A stretch of 64,000 bases of DNA from Pseudobutyrivibrio sp. ACV-2 (GTDB lineage: Bacteria > Bacillota > Clostridia > Lachnospirales > Lachnospiraceae): NCBI RefSeq assembly GCF_900107545.1, contig NZ_FNQZ01000007.1, positions 136,408 to 200,407 of the forward strand, given 5' to 3'. The position numbers and the translations under genes are program-made. Below, piece after piece: positions 1 through 7,883 of the stretch (the stretch's first letter is position 1; every line of letters begins with the position of its first letter). The notes under the pieces were generated by a model. That model was given only the letters and a program-made list of their open reading frames with translations, had not been told where the DNA came from and did no database searches.

Positions 1-116
1 CCTTAGCAGAATTAAGAAATGCCAGTGTAAACATGTTTACAACGGTGTTCATTGGTAATTCAAATACAAGAATCCTAAACAATAGACTGGTCACACCAAG
101 GGGATACGAATTATGA
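1..116 (+). CDS. cobJ: Precorrin-3B C17-methyltransferase, C-terminal fragment (partial at window start)
   Basis: Only the last 37 codons lie in the window, reading from base 3 to a TGA at 114-116. The tail contains VFIGNSNTRILNNRLVTPRGY, split here as VFIGNSNTR and NNRLVTPRGY, which is the characteristic C-terminus of CobJ/CbiH corrin C17-methyltransferases, the ring-contraction step of cobalamin synthesis. The stop overlaps the ATG of the next gene (ATGA at 113-116), which indicates translational coupling in the same operon. The 5' part of the gene is outside the window, so domain order and start cannot be judged. Confidence 0.85.
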   Translation, partial: LAELRNASVNMFTTVFIGNSNTRILNNRLVTPRGYEL

Positions 117-2152
117 AAAAAGTAATTATTTTTGGTGGTACAACAGAGGGAAGAAGACTTGCGGAAATTTTAGTGAAGGCAAAGGTCTCCTGCATCTATT
201 GTGTTGCAACAGAATATGGTAAACAGCCTGTGATGGAGTCTGACTATTTGCGCATTCATCAGGGACGCATGGATTCGAAAGCCATGACTGAACTTTATGA
301 GCAGCAGGAGCCAGATGCAATCGTGGATGCCACGCATCCTTTTGCCCAGCTTGTGAAAACTGAAATAGAAAACAGCATATTTGCATACAGAGACGTTCCA
401 TTTTTCAGATTGGCAAGAGATGAAGAGGAAGGCCTTGACTATAGTAACTGCTATTTCTTCAATGACATAGAGGAATGTATTCGAGCCTTAAAAAATACTA
501 AAGGTACTATTTTTCTTACAACAGGCAGTAAGGAGCTAAAAGCCTTCTGTGGAGACGAAGAACTTAAAGAGCGTCTCATAGCCAGAGTCATTCCAAGCGA
601 AGAAAGCATAAAGATATGTTATGACAATGGCTTAAAGGGAAATCAGATTATAGCCATGCAGGGACCATTTTCTGCAGGTATGAATCTGGCATTTTTAAAG
701 GATAGTCAGGCTCAGGTTCTTGTCATGAAGGAAGGTGGCAAATCCAGTGGACAGCGTGAGAGAATAGTTGCCGCCAATAAGCTTGGAGTAAAGGTATTCA
801 TTTTAAAGCGCCCAGAGGAAAAGATGGATGCCATGAATTTTGTTCAAGTGAAGAATACTTTGTTTGAAATGTTTAATCTTGCAGAGGATGTAGATGACAT
901 CACCCCGGATATAAAACTTTCTGTTACTCTTGCTGGATTTGGCATGGGCTTTGGCTCTATCACAAGTGAAGTGCAAACTGCCATAAATGAAGCTGACTAT
1001 ATCTTTGGCGCTTCCCGCATGCTCGTTGGAATAGATAGAGATTGTAAAAAATATCCTTATTATCTTGCTAAGGATATAGTTCCGGTTTTAGAAGAAATAG
1101 CAGCAGAAATTAAGTTTGGTAAAAAGCGAGTTGTTATACTATTCTCTGGTGACACAGGCTTTTATAGTGGCTCTAAAAAACTTAAAGAAGCTATTGAAAA
1201 GCTGGCTTTTTGTACCATTAAAATCATGCCAGGAATTTCCTCTATATGTGCACTTGCAGCAAGGACCTCAGAAAGCTGGGAGGATGGCGTTATAGTAAGC
1301 ACCCATGGAACAGATGAGACATACTGGAAGCCAAGACTTACAGATGCAGTTCTATATAATAAAAAAACATTTGCACTTACATCAGGAAGTGAAGATGTAC
1401 GCCAAATTGGCGAGATGCTGGTAGAACTGGCAGAAAAACACCAGATGAAATTCCAGATTTACGCAGGTGTGAATCTATATTCAAATGAAAAGGTGCTTAA
1501 TTTGACGCCTGAGAAGTGCAGCATTTTTAGTGAAGAGGGACTTTGTACACTGTTGATTAAAAACGTAAATGCGAAGTGTAGGTTTTGTGCACCAGGTCTA
1601 GTTGACGACACATTTATACGTGACCAGGTTCCAATGTCAAAGGAAGAAATCAGAGAGCTATCTATCTGCAAACTTCGACCTACAAAAAATGCAGTAGTAT
1701 ACGATATTGGAAGCGGTACAGGCTCAGTAGCAGTGGAGCTTGCTATGTTAGACCCAACCATACAGGTTTTTGCAATTGAGCTTAAACCGGAAGCCTGTGA
1801 GCTAATCAGTAAAAACGTAGCGAAATATAATCTTCATAACGTTACCGTGGTAGAAGGAGCAGCCCCTGATATGCTTATTGATTTACCAGCTCCGACCCAC
1901 GTATTTATAGGCGGCAGTGCAGGACGCTTGGGCGACATCATAAATACTCTACAATCAAAGGCATCAGATATCAAAATAGTAGTAAATTCTGTCACCATAG
2001 AAACCAGCGCAGAGATTTATCACGTACTAAAAAGCCGTGAAATAAAAGGAGCGGACATTGTACAGGTATCCGTCAGCAAATCTAAAAAAGCTGGTGACTA
2101 TACTTTGATGCAGGGGCAGAATCCCGTATACATAACGACGTTTAAATTGTAG
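113..2152 (+). CDS. cbiJET: Fused precorrin-6A reductase (CbiJ/CobK) - precorrin C5,15-methyltransferase (CbiE) - decarboxylating C12/C15 methyltransferase (CbiT)
   Basis: This 679-residue protein joins three consecutive steps of corrin ring synthesis. Residues about 1-255 are a CbiJ/CobK reductase, starting with a nucleotide-binding GGTTEGRRLA motif and containing DATHPFA. Residues about 267-470 are a CbiE-type tetrapyrrole methylase (TLAGFGMGFGSIT, then LFSGDTGFYSG). Residues about 500-679 are the SAM-dependent CbiT domain with the motif I glycine loop DIGSGTGSVAVELA. CbiE-CbiT fusion is the known CobL arrangement; an additional N-terminal CbiJ is a larger fusion. The ATG overlaps the upstream cobJ stop. 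The following gene is cbiA, separated by 116 bases that contain a long hairpin. Cytoplasmic; no frameshift is seen. Confidence 0.93.
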   Translation: MKKVIIFGGTTEGRRLAEILVKAKVSCIYCVATEYGKQPVMESDYLRIHQGRMDSKAMTELYEQQEPDAIVDATHPFAQLVKTEIENSIFAYRDVPFFRLARDEEEGLDYSNCYFFNDIEECIRALKNTKGTIFLTTGSKELKAFCGDEELKERLIARVIPSEESIKICYDNGLKGNQIIAMQGPFSAGMNLAFLKDSQAQVLVMKEGGKSSGQRERIVAANKLGVKVFILKRPEEKMDAMNFVQVKNTLFEMFNLAEDVDDITPDIKLSVTLAGFGMGFGSITSEVQTAINEADYIFGASRMLVGIDRDCKKYPYYLAKDIVPVLEEIAAEIKFGKKRVVILFSGDTGFYSGSKKLKEAIEKLAFCTIKIMPGISSICALAARTSESWEDGVIVSTHGTDETYWKPRLTDAVLYNKKTFALTSGSEDVRQIGEMLVELAEKHQMKFQIYAGVNLYSNEKVLNLTPEKCSIFSEEGLCTLLIKNVNAKCRFCAPGLVDDTFIRDQVPMSKEEIRELSICKLRPTKNAVVYDIGSGTGSVAVELAMLDPTIQVFAIELKPEACELISKNVAKYNLHNVTVVEGAAPDMLIDLPAPTHVFIGGSAGRLGDIINTLQSKASDIKIVVNSVTIETSAEIYHVLKSREIKGADIVQVSVSKSKKAGDYTLMQGQNPVYITTFKL

Positions 2153-2160
2153 GCTGTGAA

Positions 2161-2249
2161 CGCCTGTTACGCCAACAATCTTTGGTATTGCAACGGTGAG
2201 CAATAGAAAGCTCGCCTTATGCAACACCAAAGATTGTTGGCTACAGGCG
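2161..2249. repeat. Long imperfect inverted repeat (hairpin) inside the cobalamin operon
   Basis: Arms at about 2161-2200 and 2211-2249 are complementary over nearly 40 bases around a 10-base AT-rich loop (2201-2210). The core GCCAACAATCTTTGGT is matched by ACCAAAGATTGTTGGC, and the outer CGCCTGT is matched by ACAGGCG. No T-run follows directly, so it does not look like an intrinsic terminator. It fills the only sizeable gap in an otherwise tightly packed operon and could be an mRNA stabiliser, a processing site or a small palindromic mobile repeat. No second copy was noticed in this window. Confidence 0.8.
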
Positions 2250-2268
2250 ATGTAAGTTATTAATAAAT

Positions 2269-3612
2269 ATGAGTATAGAATACAAACGAATAATGTTGGC
2301 TGCCACAAGAAGTGGAAGCGGCAAAACTACAATTACATGTGGCCTTTTAGCGGCTCTAAAAAATGCAGGTATAAATCCCTGCAGCTTTAAGTGTGGCCCA
2401 GACTACATAGACCCTATGTTTCATAGAACGGTTTTTGGTATTCCATCAGGAAATCTTGATACCTTTTTTACAGATGATGCTACTACCAGAAGCCTTTTCG
2501 CCAGTGAATACGATGGAGATATAGCTGTTATAGAAGGTGTTATGGGCTTATATGATGGAGTGGGAGGTACAGAAGAAACTGGTTCAAGCTATGATTTGGC
2601 CAGAGTCCTTCAGACTCCAATAATCCTCATTATAGATGCTAAAGGCGCAGGACGCTCAGTCATTGCCCAGCTAAAGGGATTTTTAGATTACGATAAATAT
2701 AATCTAATAAAGGGCGTTATTTTAAATAGAACAACTCCTGTCTTTGGAGATAAGCTAGGCGAGCTTATAGAAGCAGAGCTGTCCATCAAATATTTAGGGA
2801 CAGTGCCTCAGATAAATGATGCTGAAATAGGCAGTCGTCACTTAGGACTTATTATTCCAGAGGAAATCGATGAGATTCAAAATAAATTAAGCATAGTAGC
2901 AAACAAAATAGAGCAAAATATCAATCTTTCAGAGGTTAAAATAATTGCCGATTCAGCATCTAAATTAGATATAATAGAAGATAGGAATGAAGTTAAGGAA
3001 AACCCAGTTGTAAGGCTTGCTGTAGCAAGGGATGAAGCCTTCTGCTTTTACTATAGAGAAAACATTAAATTACTAAGTGATGCAGGTGTAGAGCTTATCG
3101 ACTTTTCTCCTATAAGAGACCATGATTTACCTGATGATATTCAGGGAATCCTGATTGGTGGAGGCTACCCTGAAAACTACCTTTCCGATTTATCCGTAAA
3201 TACGAATTTAAAATCTCAGATAAAAAAGGCTATTGAAAATAAAATGCCTGTGCTGGCTGAGTGCGGTGGTTTCATGTATCTTACGGAGTCTATTTCGGAT
3301 AAGGATGGTAAAAGCTTTCCTATGGTTGGCGCCATAAAAGGGGAGGCAAGCTTTGTTGGAAAACTGGTTCGCTTTGGATATGTGACCCTTTCAGATAATG
3401 ATATCAGCATAAAAGGTCATGAATTTCACTACTATGATACAGATAACAATGGAAATGACTGCATTGCAAGAAAACCAAAAAGTGACAGGCAGTGGAGCTG
3501 CATTCACAAAATTGATGGCTCTTACATCGGCTTTCCTCATCTGTATTACCCATCTAATCCAGATTTCGTAAAAAACTTTGTGGAGGTTATGAAAAAATAT
3601 GGGGGACACTAG
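2269..3612 (+). CDS. cbiA: Cobyrinate a,c-diamide synthase
   Basis: This 447-residue enzyme performs glutamine- and ATP-dependent amidation of the a and c side chains of cobyrinic acid. The N-terminal ATPase domain has the P-loop ATRSGSGKTT (about residues 11-20) and the DYIDPMFH segment. The C-terminal class I glutamine amidotransferase domain carries GGGYPENY and the nucleophile motif LAECGGFMYL. Length is normal for CbiA. No clear Shine-Dalgarno site precedes the ATG at 2269; an in-frame ATG at 2293 just before the P-loop is a possible alternative start. The end overlaps cobT by 14 bases. The upstream hairpin at 2161-2249 may affect expression relative to the preceding fusion gene. Confidence 0.93.
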   Translation: MSIEYKRIMLAATRSGSGKTTITCGLLAALKNAGINPCSFKCGPDYIDPMFHRTVFGIPSGNLDTFFTDDATTRSLFASEYDGDIAVIEGVMGLYDGVGGTEETGSSYDLARVLQTPIILIIDAKGAGRSVIAQLKGFLDYDKYNLIKGVILNRTTPVFGDKLGELIEAELSIKYLGTVPQINDAEIGSRHLGLIIPEEIDEIQNKLSIVANKIEQNINLSEVKIIADSASKLDIIEDRNEVKENPVVRLAVARDEAFCFYYRENIKLLSDAGVELIDFSPIRDHDLPDDIQGILIGGGYPENYLSDLSVNTNLKSQIKKAIENKMPVLAECGGFMYLTESISDKDGKSFPMVGAIKGEASFVGKLVRFGYVTLSDNDISIKGHEFHYYDTDNNGNDCIARKPKSDRQWSCIHKIDGSYIGFPHLYYPSNPDFVKNFVEVMKKYGGH

Positions 3613-4693
3613 ATTTTTGTTTGAAGACATTTTAGAAAACAAGCTAACAGTTTCGCCTGTTGATAAAGAGGCTGTTTCAAAGGTACAAAAGGAGTGGGAT
3701 AAAATAGCAAAGCCAATAAATAGCTTTGGCTCTTTTGAGCATTATCACTCAAAAATATCAGCAATTCAGGGGGGGGATGCCCCTGATTTATCGCACATGC
3801 GTCTAATCGTTTGCTGTGGCGATCATGGAATCGTGGAAGAGGGTGTGAGTCAGACCACTCAGGATGTTACCAGAATCTGCGCCACCAATATCGGAAAAGG
3901 TATTACAACAGCTGGAGTCATGGCCAAATCCCTTGGCATCGATATAGTCTCTGTGGATGTTGGAATTAATTATTCAAAAGAGGTTCCATATACACTAAAT
4001 CGCAGGGTAAAATATGGCACCTGCAATTTCTTAAAGAGTCCTGCCATGTCGGTGGAAGAATTTTCACGTGCAGTTCAAGTGGGAATGGATTTGGTAAAGG
4101 AATCAAAAGAGCAGGGCTTTAACACTTTACTCATAGGAGAGATGGGCATAGGAAATACCACTTCTGCTGCAGTTATGGCAGGCTATTTGTTAGATCTTAA
4201 CGCTGAAGCTGTTACAGGTCGCGGAGCTGGAATTGATGATGCAGGGTTCAGTAGAAAACGAGCTGTTGTTTCCATGGCGCTTTCAATGTACAACGGTCTT
4301 TCACCTGTTGAAATCTGCAGCTATTTCGGAGGACTTGAGCTGGCAGCTATGACAGGTCTTGTAATAGGTGGAGGCCTATACGGTGTTCCAATTATTCTAG
4401 ACGGAATGCTTAGCATGGTGTCAGCGCTTGTTGCAGAACGCCTCATCGAAAATGTAAAGGACTATCTGATTCCATCTCATATCAGCAAAGAGCCTGTTGC
4501 CCAAAAGCTTATTAAAAAGCTTGATATTTCTCCTGTAATTGATGGGAAAATGGCTGTAGGCGAAGGGGCAGGTGCTGTTATGATGGCACACATGCTAAAA
4601 ATGACAGATATTGTTTTTCATCAGGCACTAAAATTTGCCGATTCCGAAGTGGAACAATACGAGAATTTTGAGGAAAGTAAGAAATCTGAATGA
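3599..4693 (+). CDS. cobT: Nicotinate-nucleotide--dimethylbenzimidazole phosphoribosyltransferase
   Basis: CobT transfers phosphoribose from nicotinate mononucleotide to the lower-ligand base, forming alpha-ribazole phosphate. The 364-residue protein has the family motifs CCGDHGIVEEGVSQ, GEMGIGNTTSAAV and TGRGAGIDD, and the C-terminal VGEGAGA with Glu322 in the position of the catalytic base. Length is typical. The ATG overlaps the end of cbiA by 14 bases and the stop overlaps cobU (ATGA), so the three genes are translationally coupled. A run of eight G residues at 3769-3776 lies in the reading frame. The substrate base cannot be deduced from sequence alone. Confidence 0.95.
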   Translation: MGDTRFLFEDILENKLTVSPVDKEAVSKVQKEWDKIAKPINSFGSFEHYHSKISAIQGGDAPDLSHMRLIVCCGDHGIVEEGVSQTTQDVTRICATNIGKGITTAGVMAKSLGIDIVSVDVGINYSKEVPYTLNRRVKYGTCNFLKSPAMSVEEFSRAVQVGMDLVKESKEQGFNTLLIGEMGIGNTTSAAVMAGYLLDLNAEAVTGRGAGIDDAGFSRKRAVVSMALSMYNGLSPVEICSYFGGLELAAMTGLVIGGGLYGVPIILDGMLSMVSALVAERLIENVKDYLIPSHISKEPVAQKLIKKLDISPVIDGKMAVGEGAGAVMMAHMLKMTDIVFHQALKFADSEVEQYENFEESKKSE

Positions 4694-5259
4694 TTATTTT
4701 TATATATGGCGGAAGCGGAAGTGGTAAATCAGAGTTCGCTGAGGATTACGTATGCGCCACACCCTTTGACAACAGATTTTATCTGGCCACAATGAATTCA
4801 TATGACAGTGAAAGTAAGCTTCGCATTAAAAAACATCGCAACCAAAGAAAAGGTAAGGGCTTCATCACTTTAGAGCATCCCATGGATGTGGATGAAGCCC
4901 TTGCAGAAATAGATAGAATAAAAGCCCCTGAGTTTTTTACAAATAATTCACTTGAAGGGGGCTGCATTGTTCTTTTGGAGTGTATGTCAAATCTTGTAGC
5001 AAATGAAATGTTTAGAGATGGCCTTATTATGGATGAGACTTCTTGTGCTAGAAAAGTTCTTCATGATATTTCAAGGTTAAATGACAGTCTGGAAACTCTT
5101 GTGATTGTCAGTAATGACATATACGAAGATGGTGGCCAGTATGATATAGGAACAAAAGCATATCTCAAGGCTTTAGGCATGATTAATCGCAGAATTGCTC
5201 AGATGGCTGAAGAGGTATACGAAGTAGTGGTGGGAATACCAATCAAAATAAAAGGATAA
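4690..5259 (+). CDS. cobU: Adenosylcobinamide kinase / adenosylcobinamide-phosphate guanylyltransferase
   Basis: This 189-residue CobU phosphorylates adenosylcobinamide and then transfers GMP to it. It has the N-terminal P-loop YGGSGSGKSEFAE, a His in RIKKHRNQRKGKGF at the position of the guanylylated histidine of the family, a LLECMSNLVANEMF segment, and the characteristic C-terminus NRRIAQMAEEVYEVVVGIP. Length is close to Salmonella CobU. It overlaps cobT by four bases and is followed directly by cobS, the enzyme that uses its product. A shorter paralogue of this protein is encoded after cobS. Confidence 0.93.
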   Translation: MIIFIYGGSGSGKSEFAEDYVCATPFDNRFYLATMNSYDSESKLRIKKHRNQRKGKGFITLEHPMDVDEALAEIDRIKAPEFFTNNSLEGGCIVLLECMSNLVANEMFRDGLIMDETSCARKVLHDISRLNDSLETLVIVSNDIYEDGGQYDIGTKAYLKALGMINRRIAQMAEEVYEVVVGIPIKIKG

Positions 5260-5268
5260 TAATGTAAA

Positions 5269-6027
5269 ATGAATTTTTTGAAATCAATAGCAGTAGCGTT
5301 TTCAATGTATTCAAGAATCCCTATGCCAAGGTTTGAATGGGGAAGTGATGATATGAAATATCATCTTATTTTTTTTCCATGGGTAGGGGCAGTGATAGGT
5401 GCTCTTGAATACGGTTGGTATATTCTTTCAAAATCTTATAGTATTGAAAATATCGTATTTACGATAATTGCTATGGTGATACCAATTATCATCACCGGTG
5501 GTTTTCATTTGGATGGCTTTATGGATACAAGTGATGCCCTTTCATCCTGGGGCGACAAAGAAAAAAGACTTGCTATTTTAAAGGATTCCCACGTAGGTGC
5601 ATTTGCAATAATTCATATTTTGATCCTTGGCCTGATTTTATTTGCAGCCATCTATTCATTAAATTCTGACTGCTTTATAGCCTGGTGCTTTAGCTTTTTT
5701 ATTGCAAGGATAATAAGTGGTATATGTGTGGTGAAAAATAAAAAGGCTAAAACAGAGGGACTTCTATCCACTGAGAGTAATACTGCTGATGACAAAGCTG
5801 TGTTCGTGTGGCTTGCAGTTCAGTTTGTAATATGTTGCATTTTAGTTAATTATCTGTTTAAGGTACAGCTTACAGTTATGCTTTTAGCACTTCTTTTAAG
5901 TCTTGCCTACTATTTACATACTGCCAAATCAAAGTTTGGTGGAATCACAGGTGATTTAGCAGGTTGGTTTGTTTGTATTGCAGAAACTTTAATGGCCATG
6001 GCATTGGCAATTTTCAGCTATTTATAA
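5269..6027 (+). CDS. cobS: Adenosylcobinamide-GDP ribazoletransferase (cobalamin synthase)
   Basis: CobS is the membrane enzyme that joins adenosylcobinamide-GDP to alpha-ribazole (phosphate). The 252-residue protein is hydrophobic with about six membrane segments. It carries the family motif GGFHLDGFMDTSDALSSWG followed by RLAILKDSHVGAFA, whose acidic residues bind metal. A GGITGDLAGW motif lies near the C-terminus. An AAAGGA ribosome binding site lies 12 bases before the ATG; a nearer ATG at 5262 is followed at once by a stop. It sits between cobU and a mini-CobU gene in the nucleotide-loop segment of the operon. Confidence 0.94.
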   Translation: MNFLKSIAVAFSMYSRIPMPRFEWGSDDMKYHLIFFPWVGAVIGALEYGWYILSKSYSIENIVFTIIAMVIPIIITGGFHLDGFMDTSDALSSWGDKEKRLAILKDSHVGAFAIIHILILGLILFAAIYSLNSDCFIAWCFSFFIARIISGICVVKNKKAKTEGLLSTESNTADDKAVFVWLAVQFVICCILVNYLFKVQLTVMLLALLLSLAYYLHTAKSKFGGITGDLAGWFVCIAETLMAMALAIFSYL

Positions 6028-6040
6028 AAGGAGTTTGTGT

Positions 6041-6373
6041 ATGATTCTTATTGTTGGTGGAAGCTGTCAGGGTAAAACAGATTTTGCAAGAAAAAATTTT
6101 CCAAATGCAAAATATTTCAATCAGCTTCACTTATTCATTAGAAAGCGCCTTGAAAATGGAAAAGAGCAAGCTGAAATTCTAAGTGAAATAAAAGAGGAAA
6201 TTTCTGAAGGGCCGTGGGTTTTAATTTCAGATGAAATAGGAAATGGAGTTGTACCTATAGAGCTTTTTGAGAGACAGTGGAGAGAGGTTACGGGACGAAT
6301 ACTCATCAGCCTTGCCAAGGAGGCCACAGAGGTTTACAAAGTGGTTTGTGGGATAGGAATGAAGATTAAATGA
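6041..6373 (+). CDS. Short CobU-like P-loop protein (second, reduced adenosylcobinamide kinase homologue)
   Basis: This protein of about 110 residues begins ILIVGGSCQGKTDFARK, a CobU-type P-loop, and ends REVTGRILISLAKEATEVYKVV, which aligns with the C-terminus of CobU (NRRIAQMAEEVYEVV). The middle third of CobU is missing, including the KHRNQR segment with the guanylylated histidine. Start is placed at ATG 6041, six or seven bases after an AAAGGAG site; a TTG at 6035 is possible but too close. The stop overlaps cobC (ATGA). It may be a kinase-only or regulatory relative; the function is inferred from homology and context, not known. Confidence 0.72.
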   Translation: MILIVGGSCQGKTDFARKNFPNAKYFNQLHLFIRKRLENGKEQAEILSEIKEEISEGPWVLISDEIGNGVVPIELFERQWREVTGRILISLAKEATEVYKVVCGIGMKIK

Positions 6374-6948
6374 CAGACAAAACAATTATTTTAATTCGAC
6401 ATGGCGCCACAGCTTCAAATGAAAGAAAAGCCTATATCGGAATTACGGATGAGCCTCTTTCTAAGATAGGTGTTAGCCAAATTAAATCGAGGACATATCC
6501 AAAAGTAGATATTGTTTTTTCGAGTCCACTAATTCGATGTATTGAGACAGCTCAAATCATTTATCCCGAAAAAGAGATTAATATAATACAAAACCTAAGG
6601 GAAACAGATTTTGGTATATTTGAAGGGAAAAATTATCAGGATTTATCGAATAACGCGGATTATCAAGCATGGATAGATAGTGGAGGTACCGCTGCATTTC
6701 CAGGGGGCGAAAGCAGGGAAGTAGCAGTAGAGCGGAGTATCGATGGATTTGAGAGAGTATTAAATCTATCAGGAGAAGCAAAGCTGGTTTCTGTCATAGC
6801 ACATGGCGGAACAATTATGGCTATACTTAGTCATTATTTTGGTGGGGATTATTATTCATATCATATAGAAAACGGCGAGGGATATACTTTTGATTTATCA
6901 CATAACGGCATTTTTAGCGGGCTTCATCCTGGATCTTTTCTTAGGTGA
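6370..6948 (+). CDS. cobC: Histidine phosphatase family protein, probable alpha-ribazole phosphatase
   Basis: This 192-residue protein is a phosphoglycerate-mutase-type phosphatase with the N-terminal LIRHGAT motif (catalytic His11), a SSPLIRCIETAQ segment, the TDFGIFEGKNY motif and the second catalytic histidine in VIAHGGTIMA. In a cobalamin operon it most likely removes the 5'-phosphate of alpha-ribazole phosphate or adenosylcobalamin phosphate. Its start overlaps the mini-CobU stop. The last 59 bases also encode the start of cbiB in another frame, an unusually long but plausible coupled overlap. General phosphatase activity cannot be excluded by sequence. Confidence 0.85.
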   Translation: MTDKTIILIRHGATASNERKAYIGITDEPLSKIGVSQIKSRTYPKVDIVFSSPLIRCIETAQIIYPEKEINIIQNLRETDFGIFEGKNYQDLSNNADYQAWIDSGGTAAFPGGESREVAVERSIDGFERVLNLSGEAKLVSVIAHGGTIMAILSHYFGGDYYSYHIENGEGYTFDLSHNGIFSGLHPGSFLR

Positions 6949-7882
6949 CCCACAGGGGTGGCCACATCCAATCAGATGGATTGGAAGTCTTATAGGTTTT
7001 CTTACAGAGACCTTTCTTAAATCGGCGGACAGAAGTCTTGAAACCGAATGCATTTCAAGAAAAAAAAGAAGACTAGGGCTTTTGATGGTGATTTTAGTTA
7101 TTGTCATTTCAACAGGCAGTTGTTTTTTTATTCTTCATTTGGCCTACACATTAAATTTATTTCTTGGAATTATAATTGAAACCGTAATTACGTATCAGTG
7201 TATTGCAGCAAAGAGCCTTTATACTGAGAGTATGAAGGTATATTATGCGTTGACGGAGGATGGACTTGAGGCAGGAAGGAATGCTGTGTCCATGATAGTT
7301 GGCAGGGATACAAAAAGCCTTGATGAAAAAGGTGTTATTAAGGCAGCAGTGGAGACTGTTGCAGAAAACACTTCAGATGGTGTTATAGCACCTCTAATTT
7401 ATCTTGCCATTGGCGGGCCTATCCTTGGCATTTGCTATAAGGCAATCAACACCATGGATTCCATGGTTGGATATAAAAATGATAAATATATGGATTTTGG
7501 AAGAGCTGCCGCAAAACTTGATGATGTGGTAAATTTTATACCTTCTAGAATCAGTGCATATCTATTGGTTGCAGGTTGTTTTTTCTTAGGTAAGGATTAT
7601 AGTGCTTTAAATGCCTTTAGGATATTTATACGAGACCGCTTCAATCACTCTAGTCCAAATTCTGCACAGACGGAAAGTGCCTGCGCTGGAGCACTTGGTG
7701 TACGACTCGCGGGACCTGCAAGCTATTTTGGAAAAAGAGTAGTAAAGCCTTATATTGGAGATAGTTTTAGAGATATCGAACTTTTTGATATAAAAAGGGC
7801 GAACAGATTAATGTTTGCCGCAGAGTTTATTTTGGTAGTTTTAGTTATTTTATTATACATTTTGATATTAGAGGTTTTTTGA
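6890..7882 (+). CDS. cbiB: Adenosylcobinamide-phosphate synthase (CbiB)
   Basis: CbiB attaches (R)-1-amino-2-propanol phosphate to adenosylcobyric acid. The 330-residue protein is an integral membrane protein with the N-terminal FILDLFLGDPQGWPHPIRW motif and the conserved CYKAINTMDSMVGY and FGRAAAKLDDVVNFIPSR segments. The start is a TTG at 6890, preceded at a good distance by GCGAGGGA (6874-6881), and translation from there gives the usual CbiB N-terminus. It overlaps cobC by 59 bases. cobD, which makes the aminopropanol phosphate substrate, begins one base after the stop. Confidence 0.93.
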   Translation: MIYHITAFLAGFILDLFLGDPQGWPHPIRWIGSLIGFLTETFLKSADRSLETECISRKKRRLGLLMVILVIVISTGSCFFILHLAYTLNLFLGIIIETVITYQCIAAKSLYTESMKVYYALTEDGLEAGRNAVSMIVGRDTKSLDEKGVIKAAVETVAENTSDGVIAPLIYLAIGGPILGICYKAINTMDSMVGYKNDKYMDFGRAAAKLDDVVNFIPSRISAYLLVAGCFFLGKDYSALNAFRIFIRDRFNHSSPNSAQTESACAGALGVRLAGPASYFGKRVVKPYIGDSFRDIELFDIKRANRLMFAAEFILVVLVILLYILILEVF

Positions 7883-7883
7883 C

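Noticed and set aside
1-120. Cobalamin riboswitch for the cob operon
   Set aside because: The operon start is outside the window and no B12 box was seen in it.
5262-5267. ATG just upstream of cobS as start
   Set aside because: It is followed immediately by a TAA stop.
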